Shown here: one piece after another, positions 55,079 to 63,835 of the stretch
Position numbering within the stretch: the first letter of the stretch is position 1
Layout: every line of letters begins with the position of its first letter
NCBI GenBank assembly: GCA_016704655.1
Contig: JADIZR010000006.1
Coordinates: 186,001 to 250,000, forward strand
Length of the DNA stretch: 64,000 nt
Source of the DNA: Pseudomonadota bacterium
GTDB lineage: Bacteria; Pseudomonadota; Gammaproteobacteria; Steroidobacterales; Steroidobacteraceae
Direction: 5' to 3'
Made by a program: the position numbers and the translations under genes
Notes under the pieces: generated by a model
Seen by the model: only the letters and a program-made list of their open reading frames with translations
What the model was told of the DNA's origin: nothing
Databases searched by the model: none

Positions 55079-55624
55079 ATGCTCAAGTTCGGCGTACCAC
55101 TCGCACTGGCCCTGCTGCTCGGTGTGTTCCTGTTCGTGGGCCTGCAGCGCGACCCGTCCTACGTGCCTTCGCCGCTGATCGGCAAGCAGGCGCCGGAGTT
55201 CACGCTGCCCAGCCTGCACGACCCGGCCTATCCGGTCGCTTCGAAGGAACTGGCTGGCAAGGCCTGGGTGCTGAACGTGTGGGGCACGTGGTGCGGCGGT
55301 TGCCGCCAGGAACACGACACGCTGATGGCGATCGCGCGGACCGGCGCGGTACCGCTGATCGGGCTGAACTGGAAAGACGACGGGGCTGCAGCACAGCAAT
55401 GGCTGAGCGCGCTGGGAAATCCCTACGCAGTCGTCGCCTCCGACCCCGAAGGCCGTGTGGCGATCGACTGGGGCGTCTACGGCGCCCCGGAAACCTTCCT
55501 GATCGGGCCGGACGGCAAGGTGCTGTTCAAGCACATCGCGCCGATGACCATGGAGGTCTGGACCCAGGAATTCCTGCCGCGCATCCAGGCGGCCAACGCC
55601 AGCATGGCGCCGACCGGGGGATGA
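55079..55624 (+). CDS. ccmG: Thiol:disulfide interchange protein CcmG/DsbE
   Basis: 181 residues. A membrane anchor (about 5-22) precedes a thioredoxin fold with VLNVWGTWCGGCRQEHDTL; the redox pair is Cys72-Cys75. The spacing residues are Gly-Gly, where Pro-Ser, Pro-Thr or Val-Pro are more usual. GVYGAPETFLIGPDGKVLFKH carries the cis-proline region. It reduces CcmH or apocytochrome c before heme attachment. Overlaps ccmH by 4 bp. Confidence 0.94.
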   Translation: MLKFGVPLALALLLGVFLFVGLQRDPSYVPSPLIGKQAPEFTLPSLHDPAYPVASKELAGKAWVLNVWGTWCGGCRQEHDTLMAIARTGAVPLIGLNWKDDGAAAQQWLSALGNPYAVVASDPEGRVAIDWGVYGAPETFLIGPDGKVLFKHIAPMTMEVWTQEFLPRIQAANASMAPTGG

Positions 55625-56079
55625 AGGACATGACGTCGCTGCATTTTTCACGTTTCGCCCGCACCGTGCTGATGGCGCTGCTGGTCGCCGGCGCGGTCCC
55701 GGCGCTCGCCATCGACACCGAGCGCGCTTTTGACGACCCGGCCCTGCAGGCGCGCTACGAGACGATCGGCCGCGAGTTGCGTTGCCTCGTGTGCCAGAAC
55801 CAGACCATCGCGGACTCGAACGCCACGCTGGCCCAGGACCTGCGGCGCGAAGTCCGCGAAATGATCGCCGCCGGCAAGACCGATGACGAGATCCGCACCT
55901 TCATGGTCGATCGTTACGGCGACTTCGTGCTCTACAAGCCGCGCATGACGCCGGTCAATTACCTGCTGTGGGCAGCTCCCGTGCTGCTGCTGCTCCTTGG
56001 GACTTTCATAGGGCTCCGCATCATCCGCAAGCAGGCAGCGCAGGCGGATACGGACGGCCCGGAGGCTGGACAATCGTGA
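55621..56079 (+). CDS. ccmH: Cytochrome c maturation protein CcmH
   Basis: A 152-residue protein. The signal-like N-terminus ends near PALAID, followed by the redox motif ELRCLVCQNQTIADSNA (LRCxxC) and the EIRTFMVDRYGDFVLYKP segment, then a C-terminal membrane helix. It is the short CcmH/CycL form; the TPR half found fused in E. coli is encoded separately as the next gene. The ATG overlaps the ccmG stop. Confidence 0.95.
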   Translation: MKDMTSLHFSRFARTVLMALLVAGAVPALAIDTERAFDDPALQARYETIGRELRCLVCQNQTIADSNATLAQDLRREVREMIAAGKTDDEIRTFMVDRYGDFVLYKPRMTPVNYLLWAAPVLLLLLGTFIGLRIIRKQAAQADTDGPEAGQS

Positions 56080-57218
56080 TGTCGTCTGCATTCCTCGTCG
56101 TCGTCGCGCTGATGGTGATCGTGGCCATTGCGCTCGTGATCTATCCGTTGCTGCGACGGCAGCCGGCCGCCAACAAGGGCGAGCCTGCCGCACCCAGGGC
56201 CGCGCCTCTCGCGTTTGCCCTTGCGGTCGCCGTGGGCCTGGGTGCCATCGGCCTGTATGCCAAGCTGCACACGTTCCCCTGGGACAACCCGATGTCGGCA
56301 GAGGCGGTGCCTGCGGGCCACGGCGAAATCGGCACAGCCGGGGCGATGAATGAGGTGACTGCCTCGCTCGAGGCACGGCTCGCGCGGGATCCGAACGATC
56401 GCGAAGGCTGGCGCATGCTCGGCCGCACGTACCTGGTGGGCGGTAACGCCGCGAAGGCCGCGGAATCCTACGAAAAGGCCAACGCGCTTGCACCGCAGAA
56501 GGACATCGACCTGCAGCTCGACCTCGCGGAGGCGCTCGTCCTGACGGATGACCCGGCCGTGCAGCCGCGTGCCAGGGCGATCATCGACGAAGCGCTTGCG
56601 GCAGATGCGGACAACCAGAAGGCCCTCTGGTACCAGGGTGTCATCGCCGTTCGCGCGGGCGACAACGAGACCGCGAAGAAGAACTGGATGAAGCTCCTCG
56701 AGGGCAACCCGCCCCCGGAAATCCGAGACGTGATCACGGCCCAGCTGCGGGAACTCGGCGTCGATGTCGCTGCAGGAGCGGGCAGCGCGGCCCCGACCAT
56801 GGCGGCTGCAGGCGGTGGGCCGGGAGCAGGGCCCGTGATGAGCGGCGGCAGTAGCAGCGGCGTCGCCGCCAAGGGCCGCACGATTCGCATCAGCGTAAAG
56901 GTCGACCCGTCGCTCGCCGGCAATATGAAGCCGGGTGCCCTGTTGTTCGTGGCCGCCCGTGAGCCCGGCATTCCGGGCCCGCCGATTGCCGCGACGCGCA
57001 TCACCACGGACGACCTGCCGGCGGTGGTGGTCCTGAGCGACGCCGACACGATGATCGCGGGGCGCGACCTGTCGTCGGTGAACGACGTGGAGATCGTCGC
57101 TCGTGTCGCGTACGGCGGCACGGCGGTCACTGCCAGCGGCGACCTCATCGGCCGCGCAGTGCAGAAGAAAGGCGGCAGCGAGAACCTGGACGTGGTCATC
57201 AACCAGGTCCAGCCCTGA
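56079..57218 (+). CDS. ccmI: Cytochrome c maturation TPR protein CcmI
   Basis: A 379-residue protein. Two N-terminal membrane helices (about 3-23 and 40-58) flank a short loop, then TPR repeats (EARLARDPNDREGWRMLGRTYLVGGNAAKAAESYEKANAL and following). A Gly/Ser/Ala linker leads to a C-terminal beta-rich domain (TIRISVKVDPSLAGNMKPGALLFVAAREPG) seen in CcmI/CycH proteins. It delivers apocytochrome to the ligase. ATG 56079 follows a GTG at 56076; either could be used. Confidence 0.9.
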   Translation: MSSAFLVVVALMVIVAIALVIYPLLRRQPAANKGEPAAPRAAPLAFALAVAVGLGAIGLYAKLHTFPWDNPMSAEAVPAGHGEIGTAGAMNEVTASLEARLARDPNDREGWRMLGRTYLVGGNAAKAAESYEKANALAPQKDIDLQLDLAEALVLTDDPAVQPRARAIIDEALAADADNQKALWYQGVIAVRAGDNETAKKNWMKLLEGNPPPEIRDVITAQLRELGVDVAAGAGSAAPTMAAAGGGPGAGPVMSGGSSSGVAAKGRTIRISVKVDPSLAGNMKPGALLFVAAREPGIPGPPIAATRITTDDLPAVVVLSDADTMIAGRDLSSVNDVEIVARVAYGGTAVTASGDLIGRAVQKKGGSENLDVVINQVQP

Positions 57219-57219
57219 G

Positions 57220-58146
57220 GTGGCAACCCGGACCGTTCACCTCAAGCTGTCGAAGCAGCCTTCCGTACTGGGAAGTTATCCGCGCGCCCTGCTGACACGT
57301 CGTCCTGACATCCTTACGCTGCAGGAGCCGTCCGAGTTCGAGGTGCGGCTCGACAACGTGCTGATCGACCCGCAGGCCGTGGCGAAGTACGCCTCGGTCT
57401 GCGCCTTCGACGCGTCGGACGTGCGCAACGGTTACGTGCCGATCACCTTCCCGCACGTCCTCGCCATGCCGCTGCACCTGCGGATCATGGGGCACCCGTC
57501 TTTCCCGCTGCGCCCGATGGGCCTGATTCACGTTTCCAACACGATCGCGCAGCCCCGGGCACTGGAAGCTGGCATGACCCTGAACGTCGTGGTCTCGGCT
57601 CGCAACTATCGCAGGACCGACGCCGGTCTCACCTGCGACATCGTGACGGACGTCCTGCGGGCCGGACAAACCGTGTGGCGGGAGACCTGCGTATTCCTGT
57701 CGCGCTGGCCCGACTCCGCACAGCGAACGGGCGGGCGGCCCCCACGGCCGCCGAAGGCCCCGAAGGACGCCCAGGTGCTCACGGAACTGGCCGTGGACCA
57801 GAATCGCGCCTGGAGATACGCGCGCGTTGCGGGCGACTACAATCCGATTCACCTGAGCGACCGGGCTGCACGATTTTTCGGTTTGCGCGGCGCGATCTCG
57901 CACGGCATGTGGACCCTTGCCCGCAGCCTCGCCGAACGACCCGTCGACGTGCCGTCGCCCGATGCGCGACTCGAAACGCAGTTCCTGACGCCCGTGCAGC
58001 TGCCGGCACGCGTGAACATCAAGCAATGGGTGGAGCAGGGGCAGTCGAAACGCGCCATGTGCGACGTCCGCACCGGCCGCATGCACATGTATGCCTACTG
58101 GACGACCGTCCCGACGGTGCCCAGCGCGAACGTCAGCGAGGCCTGA
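57220..58146 (+). CDS. MaoC-type dehydratase domain protein
   Basis: A 308-residue protein with GTG start one base after the ccmI stop, so probably translationally coupled. The C-terminal half has the hot-dog hydratase motif WRYARVAGDYNPIHLSDRAARFFGLRGAISHGMW with the catalytic Asp/His pair. The N-terminal half (about 1-160) looks like a divergent second hot-dog, making a two-domain enzyme as in Htd2-type hydratases. The role is unknown, and it has no obvious link to cytochrome maturation. Its 3' end overlaps a minus-strand gene by 14 bp. Confidence 0.8.
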   Translation: MATRTVHLKLSKQPSVLGSYPRALLTRRPDILTLQEPSEFEVRLDNVLIDPQAVAKYASVCAFDASDVRNGYVPITFPHVLAMPLHLRIMGHPSFPLRPMGLIHVSNTIAQPRALEAGMTLNVVVSARNYRRTDAGLTCDIVTDVLRAGQTVWRETCVFLSRWPDSAQRTGGRPPRPPKAPKDAQVLTELAVDQNRAWRYARVAGDYNPIHLSDRAARFFGLRGAISHGMWTLARSLAERPVDVPSPDARLETQFLTPVQLPARVNIKQWVEQGQSKRAMCDVRTGRMHMYAYWTTVPTVPSANVSEA

Positions 58147-58675
58147 CGACGAGCACGTTGTCGACGCTTTTCACGCCGGCGACACCCGCTGCGATTCGAC
58201 CTGCCTTGTCCTTCATCGCGGCGGACGCCACAAAACCCGCGAGCTGCACGGCGCCGTCGTGCGTCTCGACGTTGATCTGCAGGCTCTTGACGTCGGCGGC
58301 ATCCATCAGTGCGGCCTTGACCTTGCCCGTGACCAGGCTGTCGTCGAGCCGGGTGCCGATCGACGTGGCCGGCGCGACCGCGACGTTGTTGACCACTTGC
58401 TTCACACCCGACACGCCAGCGGCGACCTTGGTCGCATAGGTCTTTTCAGCCTCCGAGCGCGCGAAGCCGCTCAGTTGCACCACGCCGTGGTAGCAGTCGA
58501 CGTTGATCCGCGTGCCGCTGGTGTTCCTGTTGTCGAGCAGGGCCACCTTGATGGTCGCCGCAATCACGGAATCGTCGGCCGTATCCGTGGACGATTGCTG
58601 AGCACGGGCGGGTGCCGTCAGCAGAGAGAGAAAGGTCAGGAAGGTCAGGAAGGCGGCGGGAAGAGGGTGCTTCAT
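58133..58675 (-). CDS. Periplasmic BON domain protein (OsmY-like)
   Basis: A 180-residue protein. A signal peptide is clear (MKHPLPAAFLTFLTFLSLLT, cleavage near ARA-QQ). Two BON domains follow (about 36-100 and 110-180), each with the IKVALLDN...INVDCYHGVVQLSGFA pattern and a VKQVVNNVAV or VKSVDNVLVV end. Such proteins bind phospholipid or stabilise the envelope under stress. It is divergent from a phosphatase gene. Confidence 0.88.
   Translation of the reverse strand: MKHPLPAAFLTFLTFLSLLTAPARAQQSSTDTADDSVIAATIKVALLDNRNTSGTRINVDCYHGVVQLSGFARSEAEKTYATKVAAGVSGVKQVVNNVAVAPATSIGTRLDDSLVTGKVKAALMDAADVKSLQINVETHDGAVQLAGFVASAAMKDKAGRIAAGVAGVKSVDNVLVVRPR
58633..58650. repeat. Tandem 9-bp repeat inside the BON protein signal peptide
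   Basis: AGGTCAGGA occurs twice in a row and a partial third unit follows. On the coding strand it gives the LTFLTFL stretch in the hydrophobic core of the signal peptide. Slippage would add or remove three residues without changing frame. Confidence 0.75.
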
Positions 58676-58781
58676 GCAGGCAAGTGCTCCAGCGGGAAAC
58701 GATGACGTCCCGACGTGCGTTGCTCCATTGTAGTCGACTGGCGCGGTGGAAACGTCGCACGCTGCATGTGATCATTGCCGG

Positions 58782-59570
58782 ATGACTCCTGCACGCGTCC
58801 TGCCTCTCGTGGGTGGCTGTAACTTTCGCGATTGCGGTGGCTACGAGACCACCGACGGCGCGCGCGTGCGCTGGGGCCGGCTTTATCGATCAGGACTGCT
58901 GGCTCGCCTGTCGGCCGCGGCGGCCGCGCAAGTGCAGGCGCTGGGCGTGCGAGCGGTCTGCGACCTGCGCCGGACCGCGGAGCGTGCCCTGCATCCGAAC
59001 CCATCCTTCGGTGCCGAGGTCCGTCGTTTCGAGTGGGACAGCGAACAGGAATCTTCGCCAATCCGTGACCGGGCCTTCGCCAGTTCGAATGACGAAGCCG
59101 GAGTACACGCAGCGATGGTGTCGATGTACGAGCGGCTGCCGTTCGGCTTGCAGCCCCGGCTTGCCGGCGTGTTTGCGGCGCTGGACCACGCGGCGCCGGG
59201 GGCGGCGATCGTCCATTGCACGGCAGGCAAGGATCGCACCGGGGTGGCCGTGGCCCTCGTGCTCGAATCACTCGGCGTGCGCCGTGAAGCCATCGTCGAA
59301 GACTACACACTGACGAACACGGCGGTGGACCTGCGCTCGCAATTGCTGGGTCAGGATGGCACGGGCGCGGGTCTCGCCGCGACGGTGGAGTCCATCCTGG
59401 CGTTGTCGGCCAGGGCGCAGGAAGCGATGCTGGCTGCGCGCCCCGAATACATCCTGGCAAGCCTGGGTGCCATCGAAGCGCGCCACGGCTCGGTTCGCCA
59501 GTACCTGCTGGACGAACTCGCGCTCGAACCCGCCCTGCTCGAGCGCCTGCGCGAACGACTGCTCACCTGA
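58782..59570 (+). CDS. Tyrosine phosphatase family protein (Y_phosphatase3)
   Basis: A 262-residue protein. GGCNFRDCGGYETTDGARVRWGRLYRSGLL is the family's opening, VCDLRRTAER follows, and the active-site loop is IVHCTAGKDRTGVAVALVLESLGV (CX5R, Cys in HCTAGKDR). It may dephosphorylate proteins or phosphoinositide-like lipids; LipA-type relatives do both. No close partner gene. It is 17 bp upstream of the M61 peptidase gene. Confidence 0.87.
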   Translation: MTPARVLPLVGGCNFRDCGGYETTDGARVRWGRLYRSGLLARLSAAAAAQVQALGVRAVCDLRRTAERALHPNPSFGAEVRRFEWDSEQESSPIRDRAFASSNDEAGVHAAMVSMYERLPFGLQPRLAGVFAALDHAAPGAAIVHCTAGKDRTGVAVALVLESLGVRREAIVEDYTLTNTAVDLRSQLLGQDGTGAGLAATVESILALSARAQEAMLAARPEYILASLGAIEARHGSVRQYLLDELALEPALLERLRERLLT

Positions 59571-59587
59571 ACCGGAAGCGACGACGA

Positions 59588-61445
59588 ATGCTACAGGCAA
59601 GGAATCGAATGTTCAGTGGACTCGCGGCGCTGCTGTTTTGTGCCGGCCAGGCACAGGCCGCGGCGGTAGGCGCAGAAATTCCGGCGCCACGGGACGTGCC
59701 GTATCCCGGCGTGATCCAGTTGCAGGTCGACGCGACGGACCTCGACCATCGCGTGTTTCGCGTCAAGGAAACTTTGCCGGTGGCCGGGCCAGGCCGCACG
59801 ACGCTGCTCTATCCGAAGTGGCTGCCCGGCAATCACTCCACGACCGGTCCGATCGACAAACTCGCCGGACTGATCGTTCGCAGCGATGCGGGCCAGAGGC
59901 TCGAATGGCAACGCGACCCGGTCGAGATGCATGCCTTCCATGTCGACGTGCCTGCTGGCGTCAAGCAACTGCACCTGGAGTTCGAGTTCGTCACGCCCAC
60001 GGACACGAGCCAGGGGCGCGTCACGATGACGCCGGATCTGCTCGGCCTGCAGTGGGAAAAGACCCTGCTGTATCCGGCGGGCTTTTACGCCCGACAGATT
60101 CCGGTGGCGGCCTCGATCCGGTTGCCGGCCGGCTGGCAGTTTGCCTCGGCACTGCGCGGCGCCGAGCGCGCCGGCGACACCGTGCGGTTTGCGACGGTGC
60201 CGCTCGAGACCCTGGTCGATTCACCGTTGTTCGCCGGTCCGCACTATCGACGCGTCGAACTGGACCCGAGCACGAACGGTCCGGTGCGGCTCAATATCTT
60301 CGCCGACACGAAGCAGGAACTGCAGGCCACGGACGAGCAGCTCGACAAGCACCGTCGCATCGTCGGTGAGTCGATCGCGCTGTTCGGGTCCCGGCACTTC
60401 CGCGAGTACGACTTCCTGCTGGCGATCAGCGACCACTTCACCGGCATCGGCCTCGAGCACCACGAGTCGAGCGAGAACGGCGTCGGGCTCGGCTATTTCA
60501 CGGACTGGGACAGCAACGGCAACGGCCGCGACCTGCTGGCACATGAAATGACCCACTCCTGGAACGGCAAGTTCCGGCGTCCTGCCGACCTCTGGACACC
60601 GTCCTACGAGGTGCCGATGGGCCCGAGCCTGCTCTGGGTCTACGAAGGCATGACCGAGTACCTCGGGTTGGTGCTCACGAGCCGCTCGGGCCTCTGGTCG
60701 CCAGAACTCACGCGCGACGTCCTTGCCCGGTCTGCCGCGAACTACGACCTCGGCCGCGCCGGCCGGCATTGGCGCAACCTGCAGGACACCACGCTGCAAC
60801 CGATCGTCAATTACCGGGGCCGGCAGAGCTACGACAGCTGGCAACGCAGCAAGGATTACTACACCGAGGGTATCTTTGTCTGGCTGGACGTCGACACGAA
60901 AATCCGCGAACTGACCCGAGGCAAGCGTTCGCTCGACGATTTCGCGCGCGCCTTCTGCGGCGTCGAGGACGGACGTATCGAACCTCTGACGTACACTTTC
61001 GAAGATGTCGTTGCAACGCTGAACGCGGTGACTCCTTACGACTGGGCCAGCATGTTGCGCGCACGGCTCGATGCTCACGGTCCAGGTGCGCCGCTCGATG
61101 GCCTGGCGCGCAGCGGCTGGCGCCTGGCCTTCAGGGACGAACCGTCACCGTCGGACAAGGAAGCTGACTGCGTTCAAGGCCGGCCTGGCTCCCGGCACGA
61201 CCGTCGTCGCCGTCAATGGCAAGGCGTACACGCACGGGCGTCTGCAGGACGCGCTGAAAGCGGCCAAGGCCGACCCGAAGCTGCCGACGGAACTGCTCAT
61301 TCGCAGCGCCGATAGTTTCAGCACCGTCAGCCTCGATTACCACGACGGCCTGCGCTATCCGCACCTCGAGCGCATCGAGAAGACGCCCGACCTGCTTTCG
61401 TCCATCCTGCAACCTCGGCTCCCCAGGCCAGCGGTGAAAAAATGA
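59588..61445 (+). pseudogene. M61 family metallopeptidase (glycyl aminopeptidase), disrupted
   Basis: A signal peptide (MLQARNRMFSGLAALLFCAG) is followed by the M61 N-domain and the zinc site LLAHEMTHSWNGK with the third ligand in WVYEGMTEYLG. The C-terminal PDZ-like domain (AFKAGLAPGTTVVAVNGKAYT to the end) is in a different frame. Compared with relatives as I recall them, roughly 30 residues that normally separate the peptidase domain from AFKAGL seem to be missing near 61140-61170, so the lesion looks larger than one base. The zinc domain is intact. The stop overlaps the next gene (ATGA). Confidence 0.82.
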
Positions 61446-62885
61446 TTCAGTCCCTGCAACGTACGAGCCGCATTTTGTGGTCGATGATGATGCTGGCCGT
61501 GTCGGCCGTCACGCCAGTCACTATTGCGATGGGAGCATCCGCGCCGCAGCCGGGCGAGGCTGCCTTCCGGGACCTGTACCGGGAGCTCGTCGAGACCAAC
61601 ACGACGCTCTCCGTCGGCAGCTGTACGGCTGCAGCCGAAAAAATGGCGGCACGACTGCAACGAGCGGGCATGCCCGCCGCATCGATGCAGATCCTGGCGC
61701 CGGCGGAGTTCCCGAAAAGTGGCTCCCTGATCGCCTCGTATCCTGGCAGGGATGCGAAGCTCGAGCCGATCATGTTGCTGGCCCACATCGACGTCGTCGA
61801 AGCTCGCCGCGAGGACTGGGTGCGCGACCCGTTCACTCTCGTCGAGGAAGACGGGTTCTTTTACGCGCGCGGCGCGAGCGACGACAAGGCCATGGCCTCG
61901 ATCTTTACCGACCTGCTCGTGCGCTGGAGCGAACAGCAGTACCGGCCGCAGCGTGGCGTGACCCTGGCGCTGACCTGCGGCGAAGAAACCTCTGAGCACT
62001 TCAACGGCGTGCTCTGGCTGCTGCAGAACCATCCTGCCCTGATGCGGGCAAAATTCGTCCTCAATGAAGGCGCCGGGGGACTGCTCGATGCCAGCGGCAA
62101 GCACCTCTCGCTCGACGTGCAGGCAGGCGAGAAGGTCTACCAGGATTTCAGGCTGGAGGTGACTCACCCCGGCGGTCACAGTTCGCGGCCAACGCGCGAA
62201 AAATCCGATCAACCGCATGGCCGCTGCGCTGACGCGTCTGGCGGCGCACCAGTTTCCGGTAAACCTGAATGACACGACGCGCGCCTACTTTCTGGCGCAG
62301 GCGGAGGTGACCTCAGCCGAGGTCGCCGCCGACATGCGTGCAATCGTCGCGGACCCGTCCAACGACGCGGCGGCGCAGAGGTTGTGGACCGCCAACCCGA
62401 GCTGGAACGGCATGCTCCGAACTACGTGTGTAGCCACGCAATTCGAGGGTGGCCACGCACCCAATGCCTTGCCGCAGCGTGCGAAGGTCAACGTGAACTG
62501 CCGCATCCTGCCGGGCGTGCCGATGGAGCAGGTGCGTGCAGACATCATCCGAGTGATCGCGGACGACTCAATCAGCGTCCATTTTGGCGATGAAATGGGA
62601 CTGCCAGCCCCGGTGCCGCCGCTCACGACAGAGATGCTGGATCCGATCCGTGCCATCGCCAAGACGCTGTGGCCCGACGCCCGCGTAGTCCCGACGATGG
62701 CCACGGGCGCTACCGACGGCCGGTTCCTGAATGCAGCGGGCACGCCCACCTACGGCCTTTCCGGGGTGTTCGCGGACGCAGCCGGCAGCGGAGCTCACGG
62801 CTTGAACGAGCGTATCCGCGTGCAGTCGCTGCTCGATGCGCGCCAGTTCCTGCACGAACTGGTGAAGCGCTACACTCGCCACTGA
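61442..62885 (+). pseudogene. M20 family metallopeptidase, frameshifted
   Basis: The signal peptide is followed by the M20 metal-ligand motifs LLAHIDVVEA, GASDDKAMAS and TCGEETSEH, then GGHSS at the dimerisation-domain border. The frame breaks at a run of five A (62199-62203); with four, the text reads PTRENPINRMAAALTRL and the second half (NCRILPGVP to GSGAHGLNERIRVQSL with the last metal His) joins, giving 480 residues. It would hydrolyse peptides or acylated amino acids in the periplasm, coupled to the M61 enzyme. A homopolymer error is the simplest explanation. Confidence 0.83.
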
Positions 62886-62912
62886 CCGCTGCGTCACAAA
62901 GGAGGGTTTCCC

Positions 62913-63275
62913 ATGGCCTACGTCGATGGATTCGTCGTTCCCGTGCCCAAGGGCCAGCTCGCGGCTTACCGCACGATGGCACGCAAGGCCGGCAAGGTCT
63001 GGCGCGAGCACGGTGCGATCGACTACCACGAATGCGTCGCGGATGACGTCACCGTGGGCAAGCGCACGTCGTTCCCTCGCAGCGTCAAGCTGAAGCCGGG
63101 CGAAGTGGTGATCTTTTCCTACATCGTCTACAAGACGCGTCGCGAACGCGACCGCATCAACAAGGCGGTCATGACCGATCCCCGGCTCAAGTCGATGATG
63201 GATCCGAAGAAGAAAATGCCTTTCGACGGCAAGCGCATGTTCTGGGGCGGGTTCAAGTCGCTGGTGCGCATCTAG
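62913..63275 (+). CDS. DUF1428 family protein
   Basis: A 120-residue protein: MAYVDGFVVPVPKGQLAAYRTMARKAGKVWREHGAIDYHECVADDV and DPRLKSMMDPKKKMPFDGKRMFWGGFKSLV. The first and last segments are the hallmark of DUF1428, a ferredoxin-like/dimeric alpha-beta barrel fold of unknown function. AAAGGAGGG lies just upstream of the ATG, supporting the start. Confidence 0.92.
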   Translation: MAYVDGFVVPVPKGQLAAYRTMARKAGKVWREHGAIDYHECVADDVTVGKRTSFPRSVKLKPGEVVIFSYIVYKTRRERDRINKAVMTDPRLKSMMDPKKKMPFDGKRMFWGGFKSLVRI

Positions 63276-63311
63276 TTCGTCACGATGGCGGTAATGGGGA
63301 GGCACTGCCCG

Positions 63312-63815
63312 ATGTTGTTTCGATCATTCCGACCGGTCCGAACCTGGCTGCTGCTTGCCACACTGATGCTGTCCGCGTGCGCGTCGATGCCCAGTCGCGA
63401 CCCGCTGCAAGTCACCGTTGCAGGAGTCGAGTCGATACCGGGCGAGGGCATGGAGCTGCGCCTGCTGGTCAAGCTGCGCGTGCAGAACCCCAACGACACA
63501 CCGATCGATTTTGACGGTGTGTCGCTCAACCTCGACGTCATGGGCCGCGCTTTTGCCAGTGGCGTGAGCGACCAGGCCGGCACCGTACCGCGCTTCGGGG
63601 AAGCGGTCGTTGCCGTGCCGGTGACGGTCTCAATGATGCGTATGGCACGCCAGGTGCTCGGCATGCTGGACGGCAAACCCGTCGACAAGGTCACGTATTC
63701 GATGAGCGGCAAGCTGCACGGCGCATCGATGTTCGGCACGCAGCGCTTCACCTCCAAAGGCGAGTTCGAGTTGCCGAAGAGCGCGTCGGCCGCCGAGTCC
63801 GTGGCTGCGCCCTGA
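63312..63815 (+). CDS. LEA type 2/WHy domain lipoprotein
   Basis: 167 residues. A signal sequence with lipobox LSAC (WLLLATLMLSACAS) indicates a lipoprotein. LQVTVAGVESIPGEGMELRLLVKLRVQNPNDTPIDFDGVSLNLDVMGRAFASGVS is the LEA_2/WHy beta-sandwich pattern with its NPND motif. Such proteins are linked to desiccation and stress tolerance. ATG 63312 is preferred over upstream ATGs because GGGGAGG lies about 9 bases before it. Confidence 0.85.
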   Translation: MLFRSFRPVRTWLLLATLMLSACASMPSRDPLQVTVAGVESIPGEGMELRLLVKLRVQNPNDTPIDFDGVSLNLDVMGRAFASGVSDQAGTVPRFGEAVVAVPVTVSMMRMARQVLGMLDGKPVDKVTYSMSGKLHGASMFGTQRFTSKGEFELPKSASAAESVAAP

Positions 63816-63835
63816 GCACCGCACGCGGTACGCGA

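Noticed and set aside
62199..62203. Programmed frameshifting at the A-run in the M20 peptidase
   Set aside because: The run is short, no stimulatory structure or upstream slippery heptamer is apparent, and no frameshift regulation is known for the family. Error or mutation is simpler.
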